Assembly (NCBI GenBank): GCA_009726095.1
Contig: WLMZ01000002.1
Location: forward strand, 17,308-81,307
Direction of reading: 5' to 3'
DNA length: 64,000 nucleotides
Origin: Actinomycetota bacterium
Lineage (GTDB): Bacteria; Actinomycetota; Acidimicrobiia; Acidimicrobiales; Ilumatobacteraceae
Shown here: piece after piece, positions 27,740 through 37,262 of the stretch
Numbering within the stretch: position 1 is the first letter of the stretch
Layout of the letters: each line of letters opens with the position of its first letter
Notes under the pieces: generated by a model
The model's database searches: none
Seen by the model: only the letters and a program-made list of their open reading frames with translations
What the model was told of the DNA's origin: nothing
Program-made: the position numbers and the translations under genes

Positions 27740-29256
27740 GCCAGGACACCAGCAACTCCCAGGCCGCAGTGTCGCAGGGAACCACCGGCAGCATGATCTA
27801 TAGCGCAGGCCCCGTCACGGGCAACGAGATCCTCATCGATGGGTGGGAGCTCATCGTCGGGCTCGAGGTCCATGTCGAACTCGCCACGCTCACCAAGCTG
27901 TTCAGCGCCAGCGCCAACCGCTTCGGTGACGAGCCCAACACCAACATCGATCCCGTCACGCTCGGCCTGCCCGGTGCGTTGCCGGTACTCAACCGACATG
28001 CCGTCGAGTTGGCAATGCGCATCGGTCTGGCACTGAACTGCACCATCCAGCCCAGCACGTTCCATCGCAAGAACTACTTCTATCCCGACATGCCCAAGGC
28101 GTACCAGATCAGCCAGTACGACCAGCCGATCAACATCGATGGCTTTCTGGCCCTGCCCGGAGGCAAGCGAATCGGCGTCGAACGCGCCCATCTCGAAGAG
28201 GACACCGGCAAGAGCACGCACCTCGGTGGCAGCGGCGGGCGCATCCACGGCAGCGACTACTCCCTCATCGACTTCAACCGCGCCGGGGTGCCGCTGGTGG
28301 AGATCGTCAGCCGGCCCGACATCCGCACCGCCGAAGAAGCCCGCCAGTACGTGACCGAACTGCGCTCCATCTTGGTGGCCATCGGTGCCAGCGACGCGAA
28401 GATGGAAGAAGGCAGCATGCGCTGCGACGCGAACGTCAGCGTGCACAAGCCGGGCACGCCGTACGGCACACGCTGCGAAATCAAGAACGTCAACAGCATC
28501 CGTTCGCTCGGTCGGGCCATCGAATACGAAGCGCGCCGTCAGATCGACATGAACGCTGCCGGCGAGACCGTGCGCCAGGAAACCCGTCACTGGGACGAGA
28601 ACGACGGCCGCACGCACACCCTGCGCAGCAAGGAAGACGCCGACGACTACCGCTACTTCCTCGAGCCCGACCTGGTGCCACTTGCGCCATCGAAGGAGTG
28701 GATCCAGGCCGTACGTGACGCAATGCCGATGCTGCCCGGCGCTCGCCGGGCGCGCCTGTCCGAAGCAACCAGCATCGCTGCCGACGCCGAGGCCATCATG
28801 GTGGTCGTCGAGCGCGGGCAGGACGACTACGTGCTCGCCGTGGCCACAGCGGGCGGCGATGTCGGCCGTGCGCTGGTGCACGTGAAAGAGGCATTTGCCG
28901 ATCTCGGCCCGACACCATCGGTACCGGCCGCCGACCTGGCCGGGCTCACGCTGCTCGAGGTCGCTGGAACCATCACCGCAACCCAAGCCAAGACCGTCTT
29001 GGCCGACATCGTGGCCGCCGGTGGCGGCAACGCTGCGGCGATCGCTGCGTCCAAGGGCTTCGAGGCCATGGATACCGGGGCGCTCGAGGCCATGGTCGAT
29101 CAGGTCATCGCCGACAACGCCGTTGCGTGGGCGAAGTACTGCGGCGGCGAGGACAAGGCCATGGGCGCTCTGGTGGGCGCAGCGATGAAGGCGTCGCAGG
29201 GCAAGGCCGACGGCAAACTGGTCACGGCATTGTTGCAGGCGAAGCGACTCGCCTGA
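27736..29256 (+). CDS. gatB: Asp-tRNA(Asn)/Glu-tRNA(Gln) amidotransferase subunit B
   Basis: 506 residues, the kinase and tRNA-binding subunit. The signature [20 protein letters not shown] is intact, as are the motifs [27 protein letters not shown] and the C-terminal YqeY-like tail that binds tRNA. The first 35 residues are a poorly conserved Ser/Gln-rich extension. The presence of GatCAB indicates that the organism lacks GlnRS and/or AsnRS. Confidence 0.97.
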   Translation: MSQDTSNSQAAVSQGTTGSMIYSAGPVTGNEILIDGWELIVGLEVHVELATLTKLFSASANRFGDEPNTNIDPVTLGLPGALPVLNRHAVELAMRIGLALNCTIQPSTFHRKNYFYPDMPKAYQISQYDQPINIDGFLALPGGKRIGVERAHLEEDTGKSTHLGGSGGRIHGSDYSLIDFNRAGVPLVEIVSRPDIRTAEEARQYVTELRSILVAIGASDAKMEEGSMRCDANVSVHKPGTPYGTRCEIKNVNSIRSLGRAIEYEARRQIDMNAAGETVRQETRHWDENDGRTHTLRSKEDADDYRYFLEPDLVPLAPSKEWIQAVRDAMPMLPGARRARLSEATSIAADAEAIMVVVERGQDDYVLAVATAGGDVGRALVHVKEAFADLGPTPSVPAADLAGLTLLEVAGTITATQAKTVLADIVAAGGGNAAAIAASKGFEAMDTGALEAMVDQVIADNAVAWAKYCGGEDKAMGALVGAAMKASQGKADGKLVTALLQAKRLA

Positions 29257-29277
29257 CCCGCGGGTTCGTCCCCCGGT

Positions 29278-29631
29278 TCAATCGGGCTGGTTGAGCTCCA
29301 CCACGTTGCCACTGGGATCGTTGATGAAACCCTGTGCGCCCGCGCCACGGGCAGGCGGCAGCCGGAACGCCGTGACGCCGTGCGGCGCGAGCTCTACAAG
29401 GCAGGCTTCGAGATCGTCGACGATCAGCGCGAAGTGGTTCTCGATCCCCGGCGTGGGTTTGTCGGTCTCGATGAGGTGCACCTGTTGGGCGCCGGCTTGC
29501 AGCCAGGCTCCGGCGACACCGAAATCGGGGCGGGTGGGCACCACCGTCATGCCCAGCAACGCATAGAACTCGATGGCGGCATCCAGATCGCTGACGCCAA
29601 TGGAGACGTGTTGTACGCCGGTGATTCTCAC
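29278..29631 (-). CDS. VOC (glyoxalase/bleomycin resistance) family protein
   Basis: 117 residues, one vicinal-oxygen-chelate domain with two beta-alpha-beta3 modules: HVSIGVSDLDAAIEFYALLGM and NHFALIVDDLEACLVEL, ending FINDPSGNVVELNQ. Likely metal ligands are His8 in the first module, a His in QVHLIE and Glu in NVVELNQ. Substrate is unknown. Its ATG overlaps the stop of the upstream amidase gene (ATGA), so it may act on the same pathway. Confidence 0.85.
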   Translation of the reverse strand: MRITGVQHVSIGVSDLDAAIEFYALLGMTVVPTRPDFGVAGAWLQAGAQQVHLIETDKPTPGIENHFALIVDDLEACLVELAPHGVTAFRLPPARGAGAQGFINDPSGNVVELNQPD

Positions 29632-30911
29632 AGCTCACCCGCCACGACGAGATCGATGGTGCGCCGGACCGTGCGGTTGAACGCATCGACCGCCATGAAC
29701 AGGTGCGCCTCGGGAGTGTCTTCCTCTTTGGTGTGGCTCAGCCCGGCGATGGACGAGGAGAAGATCATCACCGTCGGCACCTCGCGCGCCATCTCGCTGG
29801 CGTCGTGCAATGCGCCACTGGGAAGTTCTACATCGTGCCCCTCTACCTCGCGCACGCTCGTGCGGGCAGCATCGAGTAAGCGGGGATGGAACGGCATGGG
29901 CGGGATACGGAAGATGTGTTCGAACTCCACGGTGCACCCTTCGGCCGCAGCTGCCTCGGCGGCCGCCTGCTGCATCTCGGCGAACATCTCCGCCAGTGAT
30001 TCGTGACTGATGTGGCGCATGTCCATGGTGACCCGCGTCTCGCCCGGCACTGCGGTGACCACGCCGGGCCAGCATTGGGCATGCCCCACCGTGGTGACGC
30101 CATCGTGACGGCGACCGATGTCGGCCAGCGCCAGAGCGAACCGTGCTGCCGCCAGGAAGCTGTCACGGCGCATCTCCATCGGCATCGTGCCCGAGTGTGC
30201 GGCCTGGCCACGAAAGATCAGGCGCTCGCGTTCGATGCCCTTGGTGCCCGTGACCGTGCAGATACCCAGGCCCTTGGCCTCGAGCACCGGGCCCTGCTCG
30301 ATGTGCACCTCGAGATAGGCCTTCACGTTGTTCAACCGGGTGCGCGCTGCGTCGATCTTGGTCAGGTCCACGCCATGTTCGCCAACGACCTCAGCGAGAC
30401 GATTGCCTTCTTTGTCGACCAGATCGGCGACGGCGACCGTATCGAGCGAGCCCACCACGGCTGCTGCGCCGAACAGGCTGCGGCCGAATCGGGCGCCTTC
30501 TTCGTCGGCCCAATCCACCAGGGCCACGGTGACGGGCGGAGTGCCCTCGGCCGCCAACGATCGCAGCAGTTCGAGTCCGGCCATCACGCCCAAGGCACCG
30601 TCCAGCCACCCACCCTTGGGCACACTGTCGAGGTGCGACCCGACGACGATGGTGTCGTCGCTGGTGCCGCGCAGGTACGACCACAGGTTGCCCGCTTCGT
30701 CAATGTCCACCTCGACCGGCAGCGTTGCGAGCGATTCGCGCAGCAGGGCACGCGCCTCGAGCCAGTCGGGGGTCCAACAGAGCCGACGGCTGCCCTCGGG
30801 TCCGCCGGTGCGCCCGGCCAGTTGGCGCAGACTGGCCACCACCCGTGCAGGTTCGTACTGACCGAAATGGGCGATACCGGAGCCGCTGGTATCTGAAGAA
30901 ACGGTTGTCAT
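29628..30911 (-). CDS. M20-family N-carbamoyl-amino-acid/allantoate amidohydrolase
   Basis: 427 residues. Hydantoinase/carbamoylase subfamily: metal motif GSHLDSVPKGGWLDGALG, the bridging Glu in DWADEEGARFGRSLFG, HIEQGPVLEAKG, and dimerisation-domain AAHSGTMPM. The late His-bearing motif SGALHDASEMA is intact. Such enzymes hydrolyse N-carbamoyl amino acids, ureidoglycine-type compounds or allantoate. TAGTTT (30923-30918) precedes the ATG by six bases. A hydantoinase-A gene lies 6 kb away but is not linked. Confidence 0.88.
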   Translation of the reverse strand: MTTVSSDTSGSGIAHFGQYEPARVVASLRQLAGRTGGPEGSRRLCWTPDWLEARALLRESLATLPVEVDIDEAGNLWSYLRGTSDDTIVVGSHLDSVPKGGWLDGALGVMAGLELLRSLAAEGTPPVTVALVDWADEEGARFGRSLFGAAAVVGSLDTVAVADLVDKEGNRLAEVVGEHGVDLTKIDAARTRLNNVKAYLEVHIEQGPVLEAKGLGICTVTGTKGIERERLIFRGQAAHSGTMPMEMRRDSFLAAARFALALADIGRRHDGVTTVGHAQCWPGVVTAVPGETRVTMDMRHISHESLAEMFAEMQQAAAEAAAAEGCTVEFEHIFRIPPMPFHPRLLDAARTSVREVEGHDVELPSGALHDASEMAREVPTVMIFSSSIAGLSHTKEEDTPEAHLFMAVDAFNRTVRRTIDLVVAGEL

Positions 30912-30961
30912 GTACCGAAACTACCCGACGCCGGCACCGTTCGGCATGGCAAACTCCCTGC
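30912..30961. promoter_or_regulatory. Divergent leaderless promoters, amidohydrolase and acetyltransferase
   Basis: Minus-strand TAGTTT (30923-30918) lies six bases before the amidohydrolase ATG. Plus-strand CAAACT (30950-30955) lies six bases before the acetyltransferase ATG. The gap of 50 bases holds both. Confidence 0.5.
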
Positions 30962-32155
30962 ATGAGCATCGAGATCCGCAGGCCGACCGATGACGAGTGG
31001 GAGGACGTCTGCCGGGCCGACGGACGGGCCTTCGGCGTGGCGTACACGACCGAGGAAATGGCCGAACGACGGCCCTTCCACGACATGACCCGGTTCCGCA
31101 TCGCTGTCGATGATGGCGAGATCGTGTCCACCGCCGGCTCGTATCCGTTCGATGTCACTCTCCCGGGCGGGACGTGCGTTCCCATGGGCGGCGTCACGTG
31201 GGTGTCCACGCTGGCCACCCACCGTCGTCGGGGCATCATGCGTCAGGTGGTGGAGGCCGTGCATGCCGACATCGACGAACGCGGCGAGCCGCTCGCCAGC
31301 CTGTGGGCATCGGAGGGCAGCATCTACGAGCACCTGCAATACGGCGTTGCCGCGCAGATCCGCATGACCACCATCGACCCCCGCCGCACCGGCATCCGGG
31401 CCGAGTTCCGTCCGGCACCCAACACCGTTCGCTACGCAGAAGGCGAGGCGGCGTTCGACGCGATGGCCGACATCTGGGAGCGCTTTCGCCGGGGCCGAGC
31501 GGGCGAGATCAGCCACGATCCCGCTCACGAGGAGGCCGTCCTCGCCCGGCGCCAGCGACCAGAAGGTGCCCTCAGCGCTGCGTTCTACCTACTCCACGAC
31601 GACGGCTACGCGATCTACCGCATTGAGGCGAAATGGAACGCTGGCCATCCCGCCCACACGATGCAGGTCATCGAGTTCGCCGCCGTGACCACCGAAGCGC
31701 ACGCAGCGCTGTGGCATGCCCTGCTCAGCGTCGATCTGATCGGCGAGATCCGTTCATCGATCATCCCCCTCGATGATCCGCTCCCGTTTCTGCTCGAGAA
31801 CCAGCGGGCGCTGCGCACCACCGACCTCAACGACAGCATCTGGGTGAACGTGCGCGACGCGTCGATCTGCTTCGGGGCGCGGTCATACCGCACCAGCGAC
31901 CGGTTGGTGGTGGATGTCGACGGCACCCGTTGGGCCATTGAGGGCGGCCCCGATGGTGGATCGTGCCGCAGGGTGCGTACCCGGCCAGACCTGGTGACAT
32001 CGCACGCCTGGTTCAGCGCGTTGCTGTATGGGGGCACACTTCCCAGCGCCCTCGTCGCTGGGCGGCGCATGACCGCCCGCACTGACGAGGTGCTGCATCG
32101 CGCCGACCTGTTCTTCCCCACCAGCCTGGCGCCGTACTGCCAGAGCCATTACTGA
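30962..32155 (+). CDS. Eis-like GNAT N-acetyltransferase
   Basis: 397 residues, the length of Eis proteins. The first GNAT domain includes the acetyl-CoA loop THRRRGIMRQVVEAV preceded by MGGVTWVSTLA, then ASEGSIYEHLQYGVA. A second GNAT-like domain and a C-terminal sterol-carrier-like domain (from about residue 300) complete the Eis layout, ending in FFPTSLAPYCQSHY. Eis enzymes acetylate amines such as aminoglycosides or polyamines; the native substrate here is unknown. Confidence 0.87.
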   Translation: MSIEIRRPTDDEWEDVCRADGRAFGVAYTTEEMAERRPFHDMTRFRIAVDDGEIVSTAGSYPFDVTLPGGTCVPMGGVTWVSTLATHRRRGIMRQVVEAVHADIDERGEPLASLWASEGSIYEHLQYGVAAQIRMTTIDPRRTGIRAEFRPAPNTVRYAEGEAAFDAMADIWERFRRGRAGEISHDPAHEEAVLARRQRPEGALSAAFYLLHDDGYAIYRIEAKWNAGHPAHTMQVIEFAAVTTEAHAALWHALLSVDLIGEIRSSIIPLDDPLPFLLENQRALRTTDLNDSIWVNVRDASICFGARSYRTSDRLVVDVDGTRWAIEGGPDGGSCRRVRTRPDLVTSHAWFSALLYGGTLPSALVAGRRMTARTDEVLHRADLFFPTSLAPYCQSHY

Positions 32156-32166
32156 GGCCGACGCGT

Positions 32167-32577
32167 ATGCCAAGCATCACCGCCCGCAGACTGCACCTCG
32201 CAGCAGGCACCCTGGCAATCGCCGCGTCGTTGGCCCTCGCCGGATGCGGCAATTCCAGTACCCCCGCCAGCCCGCTCGGCGTGGTGGTCGGCACCGCGCT
32301 GGCCGGCCCCACATGCCCGGTGGAACGGCCGGGTGACCCGTTGTGCGCTCCCCGCCCGGTCACGGGCACCGTCGAACTTCGCCAGCAGGATCGCGTCGTC
32401 GCCACTGCCGCCATCGATACGGCCGGCTCGTTCAGCGCCACCGTGCCAGCGGGTCGATACACCGTCGCCGTCGACGTCGGATCAAACCTGTTCCCCACCT
32501 GTCCAGCCGTCGAGGTCACCGTCGTTGCAGGCGCCACGGCCACCGTTGAGGTGCAGTGCGACACCGGTATTCGCTGA
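32167..32577 (+). CDS. Small lipoprotein with a carboxypeptidase-regulatory-like domain
   Basis: 136 residues. A signal peptide with lipobox LALAGC puts the lipidated Cys at residue 27. The mature part has PVTGTVELRQQDRVVATAAI, then SFSATVPAGRYTVAVDV, which is the pattern of transthyretin-like or carboxypeptidase-regulatory beta-sandwich domains. It is likely to be anchored on the outer face of the membrane. It starts 11 bases after the acetyltransferase stop, so they are probably cotranscribed; a GAGG is nine bases before the ATG. Confidence 0.8.
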   Translation: MPSITARRLHLAAGTLAIAASLALAGCGNSSTPASPLGVVVGTALAGPTCPVERPGDPLCAPRPVTGTVELRQQDRVVATAAIDTAGSFSATVPAGRYTVAVDVGSNLFPTCPAVEVTVVAGATATVEVQCDTGIR

Positions 32578-32584
32578 AACTGGC

Positions 32585-33877
32585 TTAGTCCTGCGGCCAC
32601 TCCTGCGCCACGGCAAGCAGGTCGTCACGGACGTCGGGATGGGCAACGTGGGCGAGAGCGATCGAACGCTCACGGATGGTGCGCCCCTGTAGCTCTGCCA
32701 CCCCGAACTCGGTGATGATGACATCGACCTGATGACGCGGCGTGCTGACCACCGACCCCGACGGCAACTTCGGCAGGATCCGGCTCACCAGTTCGCCGTT
32801 GATCGTGGATGTGGCCGGAAGGCAGATGAGGCTCCGCCCGTCGGCAGACAGGCTCGGACCGCTGACGAAATCCTCGTGGCCGCCGATACCCGAGAACTGC
32901 TTACCGCTGATGGTGTCGGCCACCACCTGACCAGCGAGGTCGATGGCCAGGGCGCCGTTGAGCGTGACCATCGAGCGGTTGCGGGCGATGTATTCCGGCG
33001 AGTTGACCATCCGCACCGGCAGGAAACGCACATCGTGGTTCTCGTTCAACCAGCTGTACAGCTCGGGGGTGCCACCGGCGAACGTGGTGACGGAAATGCC
33101 ATCGAACGCGCCACCCTTGCGGTTGCTCACCTTGCCTGCCTTGTGCAGGTGCATGAGCCCGGTGGTGAACATCTCCGAGTGCACCCCGAAGTCGCCGTTG
33201 GGGCCCATCGCCAACATCTTGGCCACCTGGTTCGGAATGCCGCCGATACCGGTTTGCAGCGTGCTGCCGTCGTGCACGTAATGCGCGGCGTACTCGGCGA
33301 TGGCGATCTCTGCGGCCGTGGGGGGCAGCTCCTCGATCACGAATGGCGCACGGTCTGTCTCGACGAGGATGTCGATCTCGTCGACGTGCAATCGGTGCAT
33401 GTGGTCCGGCCCGAGACCATAGGTCCGCGGGAACTTCTCGCTGACCTCGACCAACAGCACGCGGCTGGGGTCTGCCCCGGCCATGTGCAGCTCGCTGACG
33501 CTGGCTCCGGCGTGCAGGCTCAGGCTGACCCAACCGTCCACCGGCAGCGCAGCGGCGGTGGCCATGACGCGCGGCTCGAGGTGATGCAGGACGGGTTCGA
33601 ACCGGCGGAAGTCGGCCGGAACAAAATCGATCGACGCCCCCGAGTCGCGCAGGAATCGCTCGGCCGGCCCGAAGAACCCGCTGCGGTAGTGGACGCCGCT
33701 GCGCACAAAGACCTGATAGAGATCGGGCATCAGGGCGCCAAAGATCTGCAGGTCCGTGAAGTCGTCACGTTCGCCCAACGCGTGCATGAATCCACCCGGT
33801 ACCCCCGGGCCCAGCGGCACGGCGAGCGTGTCGGACGGACGGATTGCTGCCACGGCCTGAGCCATCTCCATTCGCAT
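32585..33877 (-). CDS. Acetyl-CoA hydrolase/4-hydroxybutyrate CoA-transferase family protein
   Basis: 430 residues from ATG 33877, six bases after CATAGT (33889-33884). Class I CoA-transferase: the region GIGGIPNQVAKMLAMGPNGDFGVHSEMFTTG carries the conserved catalytic Glu in HSEM, and the C-terminus has GGHEDFVSGPSLS and DVIITEFGVAELQGRTIRER. It moves CoA between acetate or another small acid and an acyl-CoA. The frame is open a further 38 codons upstream but that part enters the divergent gene's control region. Confidence 0.88.
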   Translation of the reverse strand: MRMEMAQAVAAIRPSDTLAVPLGPGVPGGFMHALGERDDFTDLQIFGALMPDLYQVFVRSGVHYRSGFFGPAERFLRDSGASIDFVPADFRRFEPVLHHLEPRVMATAAALPVDGWVSLSLHAGASVSELHMAGADPSRVLLVEVSEKFPRTYGLGPDHMHRLHVDEIDILVETDRAPFVIEELPPTAAEIAIAEYAAHYVHDGSTLQTGIGGIPNQVAKMLAMGPNGDFGVHSEMFTTGLMHLHKAGKVSNRKGGAFDGISVTTFAGGTPELYSWLNENHDVRFLPVRMVNSPEYIARNRSMVTLNGALAIDLAGQVVADTISGKQFSGIGGHEDFVSGPSLSADGRSLICLPATSTINGELVSRILPKLPSGSVVSTPRHQVDVIITEFGVAELQGRTIRERSIALAHVAHPDVRDDLLAVAQEWPQD

Positions 33878-33958
33878 GGAGGAACTATGGCCGACACCCC
33901 TACTTGACGCTAGGGCCAAAGGTCCTGCCGCCGACCGGGCAGATAGCGTGCCTGTGCC
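33878..33958. promoter_or_regulatory. Divergent promoter region, CoA-transferase and MFS transporter
   Basis: CATAGT on the minus strand (33889-33884) and TAGCGT on the plus strand (33944-33949) lie six and nine bases before their respective ATG codons. No ribosome-binding site is visible for either gene. Confidence 0.5.
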
Positions 33959-35176
33959 ATGGCGTCCACCTCGTTTGCTCCCTTCCGCCATCGCGCCTTT
34001 CTGCTGGTGTGGATCGGTGCGCTCGTCTCGAACGTGGGCACCTGGATGGAGACCACAGCGCTGAGCTATTACGTGGCCGATACCTCCAAGGCGTCGTGGT
34101 CGGGCATCGTTGCCGCCGCCGGGTTCCTGCCCACCGCCTTGCTCAGCCCGTTTGCCGGGGCGTGGGCCGATCGGTTCTCACGGCGCGCCATCATGACCTG
34201 CACCAACGCGTTGTCGGCGATCATCGCCGGGGCCATCGCCCTGCTGGTGGCGCGTGGCGATGCCACGCCGGCGCTCCTTGCGCTGTTCGCCCTGGCCGGC
34301 GGTTGCACCAACGCCATTGGCTTCCCAGCGTTCCAGGCAACGCTGCCCGATCTCGTTCCTGCATCGGAGCTCGTGGCTGCCATCGGGCTGAGCAGCACGC
34401 AATGGAACCTGGGCCGCATCGTGGGACCCACCGCAGCGGGGCTGGCCATCTGGGCCGGCGGCGTACCGGCAGCGCTGTGGTGCAACGCAGTCAGCTTCCT
34501 GGCCGTGATCGTAGCGATCAGCTTGGCGCACATCCCGGCGAGCCCGCGGACGAAACGACCGATCCTGTCCGCCATCACAGACGGCATCCAGTTCGCGAGG
34601 TCCAACCCGGCCGTGCGATCGATGCTCCCGCTGATGATTGCGGTCACCTTCATCGCCGCGCCGTTCATCGGGTTCATCGCACAGATGGCCACCAAGCAGT
34701 TCCACACCAGACAGGGCGGCACCTCGTTGTTGGTGACGGCCCAGGGCGTTGGAGCGGTCTTTGCCGGCGCCGGCATGGGGGCGCTCACGACACGATTCGG
34801 CCTGCGCAGAACCATGCTGGGTGCCGTCTGCATGCTCGTGCCATCGTTGGTGGTGTACGGGCTCTCCCCCAACATCGTCGTGGCTGCTTTCGCGCTGGCA
34901 TTCACCGGTGGCGCCTATATGGCTTCATTGTCGAGCTTCTCCACGGTCACCCAGCAGTCGGCACCATCGGAGCTGCGCGGCAGGGCGATGGCGGTGAACA
35001 ACTTCATCCTCGGGTCCATGTACCCGATCGGCCTCTTCATCCAGGGCCCGCTCGCCGATCACACATCGCTCCGGGCGGTCACCGTGGGGTCTGGACTGGT
35101 GCTCGCCGGTGTGCTGATGCTCGGCCGGTTGTTGGCACCGGGACGCACCGACGCCGTCGCACTCGCCCTCGGCTAG
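33959..35176 (+). CDS. Major facilitator superfamily transporter (MFS_3 type)
   Basis: 405 residues and 12 predicted transmembrane helices. The A-like motif between helices 2 and 3 reads GAWADRFSRRAIM, and the N-terminus FAPFRHRAFLLVWIGALVSNVGTWME is typical of the MFS_3/enterobactin-exporter-like group. Export of a small molecule is likely, but the substrate cannot be inferred. It is divergent from the CoA-transferase and followed by a 132-base gap without clear signals before the acyl-CoA dehydrogenase. Confidence 0.88.
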   Translation: MASTSFAPFRHRAFLLVWIGALVSNVGTWMETTALSYYVADTSKASWSGIVAAAGFLPTALLSPFAGAWADRFSRRAIMTCTNALSAIIAGAIALLVARGDATPALLALFALAGGCTNAIGFPAFQATLPDLVPASELVAAIGLSSTQWNLGRIVGPTAAGLAIWAGGVPAALWCNAVSFLAVIVAISLAHIPASPRTKRPILSAITDGIQFARSNPAVRSMLPLMIAVTFIAAPFIGFIAQMATKQFHTRQGGTSLLVTAQGVGAVFAGAGMGALTTRFGLRRTMLGAVCMLVPSLVVYGLSPNIVVAAFALAFTGGAYMASLSSFSTVTQQSAPSELRGRAMAVNNFILGSMYPIGLFIQGPLADHTSLRAVTVGSGLVLAGVLMLGRLLAPGRTDAVALALG

Positions 35177-35308
35177 CGCTCTGACTACAACTGTTCGCGC
35201 CGGTCAGCATGCGTTGTGGATTCCCGGATTCGATCACCACCACAGCCCCCGTCACCCGCCGGGTTGCCCACTGCGCCCGGTTGACACCGCGGGTCGTACT
35301 CTGCGCAG

Positions 35309-36553
35309 ATGGACTTTGAAATCCCGGCAGACGTACAGGACCTCCTCGACCAGCTCGACGAGTTCATCGAGCGCGAGATCAAACCCCTCGAGCAGCAGGA
35401 CGACAACATCCGCTTCTTCGACCATCGCCGCGAGTTCGCACGCACCGATTTCGACAACGGCGGAACACCCAGCCAGGACTGGGAAGATCTGCTGCGCGAG
35501 ATGCGCCGACGCGCCGACGCGGCTGGCTGGCTGCGTCTCGCATTACCGACCGAGTACGGCGGGCGCGGCGTCAGCAACCTGACGATGGCCATCATCCGCG
35601 AGCACTTTGCGTCAAAGGGCCTCGGGCTGCACAACGACCTGCAGAACGAGTCGAGCGTGGTCGGCAACTTTCCCACCGTGCTGATGATGCGCGATTTCGG
35701 CACCCCCGAACAGATCGCAGAGTGGATGCCCGGCTTCCTCGACGGCAGCCGTCGGCTGGCCTTCGGCCTCACCGAGCCCAATCACGGCAGCGACGCCACC
35801 TACATGGAGACCACGGCCGTGCGCGACGGCGACGAATGGGTGCTCAACGGGATGAAGCGATGGAACAGCGGGCTGCACCACGCAACCCACGACATCATCT
35901 TTGCCCGCACCAGCGGCGCCAACGGCGACCCGAAGGGCATCACCGCCTTCCTCGTGCCCACCGATGCGCCCGGGTTCAAGGTCGAGTTCTTCTGGTGGAC
36001 ATTCAACATGCCCACCGATCATGCCGAGGTCTCACTCACCGATGTGCGCGTTGGGGCCGACACCGTGTTCGGCCCACTCGAGCGGGGACTCGAACTGGCC
36101 CAGCACTTCGTGCACGAGAACCGCATCCGCCAGGCGGCATCGTCGCTGGGTGCTGCGCAGTACTGCATCAACGAGGCTGTTGCATATGCAAACAGCCGCG
36201 TCACCTGGGGCAAGAAGCTGAGCACCAATCAGGGCATCCAGTTTCCACTGGTCGAGCTACACACCGAGGCGGCGATGCTTCGCCAGCTCATTCGCTACAC
36301 GGCCACCATGCTGGACAACAAGCACCACATGGAGGTCACCCACCTGGTGGCAATGTGCAACTACCGCGCCAACCGCCTGGCCTGCGATGCCGCCGATCGG
36401 GCGATGCAGACCTGCGGCGGCGTGGGCTATTCACGGCACATGCCCTTCGAGCACATCTACCGTCACCATCGCCGTTACCGCATCACCGAAGGCTCCGAGG
36501 AGATCCAGATGCGCAAGGTGGCGCAGAACCTGTTCGGGTTCGGCCGCAAGTAG
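35309..36553 (+). CDS. Acyl-CoA dehydrogenase
   Basis: 414 residues. FAD-dependent first step of beta-oxidation-type pathways. FAD/substrate motif LTEPNHGSDATYMETTA, the C-terminal QTCGGVGYSRHMPFEHIYRHHRRYRI stretch and the end ITEGSEEIQ, where the catalytic Glu is commonly found, are clear. The first 100 residues resemble the FadE members with a longer N-terminal helix bundle. TACTCT (35297-35302) precedes the ATG by six bases. Confidence 0.93.
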   Translation: MDFEIPADVQDLLDQLDEFIEREIKPLEQQDDNIRFFDHRREFARTDFDNGGTPSQDWEDLLREMRRRADAAGWLRLALPTEYGGRGVSNLTMAIIREHFASKGLGLHNDLQNESSVVGNFPTVLMMRDFGTPEQIAEWMPGFLDGSRRLAFGLTEPNHGSDATYMETTAVRDGDEWVLNGMKRWNSGLHHATHDIIFARTSGANGDPKGITAFLVPTDAPGFKVEFFWWTFNMPTDHAEVSLTDVRVGADTVFGPLERGLELAQHFVHENRIRQAASSLGAAQYCINEAVAYANSRVTWGKKLSTNQGIQFPLVELHTEAAMLRQLIRYTATMLDNKHHMEVTHLVAMCNYRANRLACDAADRAMQTCGGVGYSRHMPFEHIYRHHRRYRITEGSEEIQMRKVAQNLFGFGRK

Positions 36554-36587
36554 CCCACCTCGAAGGCGGCCGATCCTGCGGCGCGTC

Positions 36588-36609
36588 GGGCGATCAGTGG
36601 TGATCGCCC
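36588..36609. terminator. Hairpin between convergent genes
   Basis: GGGCGATCA-GTGG-TGATCGCCC is a perfect 9-bp stem with a 4-base loop. It lies at the meeting point of the acyl-CoA dehydrogenase and nitroreductase genes and includes the nitroreductase stop codon. No T-tract follows on either strand, so it is a terminator candidate only. Confidence 0.5.
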
Positions 36610-37253
36610 CACGAATCCCAATGGATCATCTGCTCGGGGGCCAGTCGGTGCGCCGGCTTGAAGTCGTCGCCGGTGTAGTACGCAACCGGGAACAACACGG
36701 CCTGCGTCCAGTCGGCGGGGATGCCGAGCAGTTCGGCAACCTGTGTCTCGAAGAACAGGTGGATGGTGGTCCACGCCGTGCCGAGACCGCGGGCTCGCGC
36801 CGCGAGCATGAAGCTCCATGCCGCTGGCAGGATCGAACCGTAGGTGCTGGCCTGGGCGATGAGCATGGGCACGTTCTCGACGCGACCCTTCACCAACGCC
36901 AACACGAACACCGGCACCTGATCCAGGATCTCGCCGAGGTAGCCGGCCGATTCCATCACCTTGGGCATCACGTGCTCGCGTGGGTCGCCATCCTCGAGCG
37001 GGGGCGGATACCCCGAACCGCTCATGATCGCGGTGCCCTGCCGGTAGAAGTCGGCAATCGCGCTGCGCTTGGCCTGGTCGGTGATCACCATGAACGACCA
37101 GTTCTGGGCGTTGGTACCCGTGGGCGCCTGCATCGCGATCTCGAGGCACTCCTGGATGAGTTCTGGCTCAACAGGGCGGGTGAGGTCGAGCCGCTTACGG
37201 ACAGAGCGGGTGGTGGTGAGCAGTTTGTCGGCGGCTGCGCGGTCGATGGTCAT
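36594..37253 (-). CDS. Nitroreductase family protein
   Basis: 219 residues. FMN-dependent nitroreductase fold: the opening TTRSVRKRLDLTRPV, the motif AMQAPTGTNAQNWSFMVITD and ARGLGTAWTTIHLFFE, followed by LGIPADWTQAVLFPVAYYTG. These proteins reduce nitro groups, quinones or enones with NAD(P)H. It begins nine bases after the hydantoinase-A gene stop and is probably on the same transcript, with a poor ribosome-binding site (GCGGAA). Confidence 0.9.
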   Translation of the reverse strand: MTIDRAAADKLLTTTRSVRKRLDLTRPVEPELIQECLEIAMQAPTGTNAQNWSFMVITDQAKRSAIADFYRQGTAIMSGSGYPPPLEDGDPREHVMPKVMESAGYLGEILDQVPVFVLALVKGRVENVPMLIAQASTYGSILPAAWSFMLAARARGLGTAWTTIHLFFETQVAELLGIPADWTQAVLFPVAYYTGDDFKPAHRLAPEQMIHWDSWGDHH

Positions 37254-37262
37254 TTCCGCAGG

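Noticed and set aside
33878..33991. A longer N-terminus (38 residues) for the CoA-transferase
   Set aside because: It would overlap the divergent transporter's start region, has no family similarity, and a -10-like box immediately precedes ATG 33877.
35177..35308. A small gene or RNA in the gap before the acyl-CoA dehydrogenase
   Set aside because: No tRNA-like fold, strong hairpin or short frame with a start signal was found; only TTGACA (35281-35286) stands out and its spacing to TACTCT is too short for a normal promoter.
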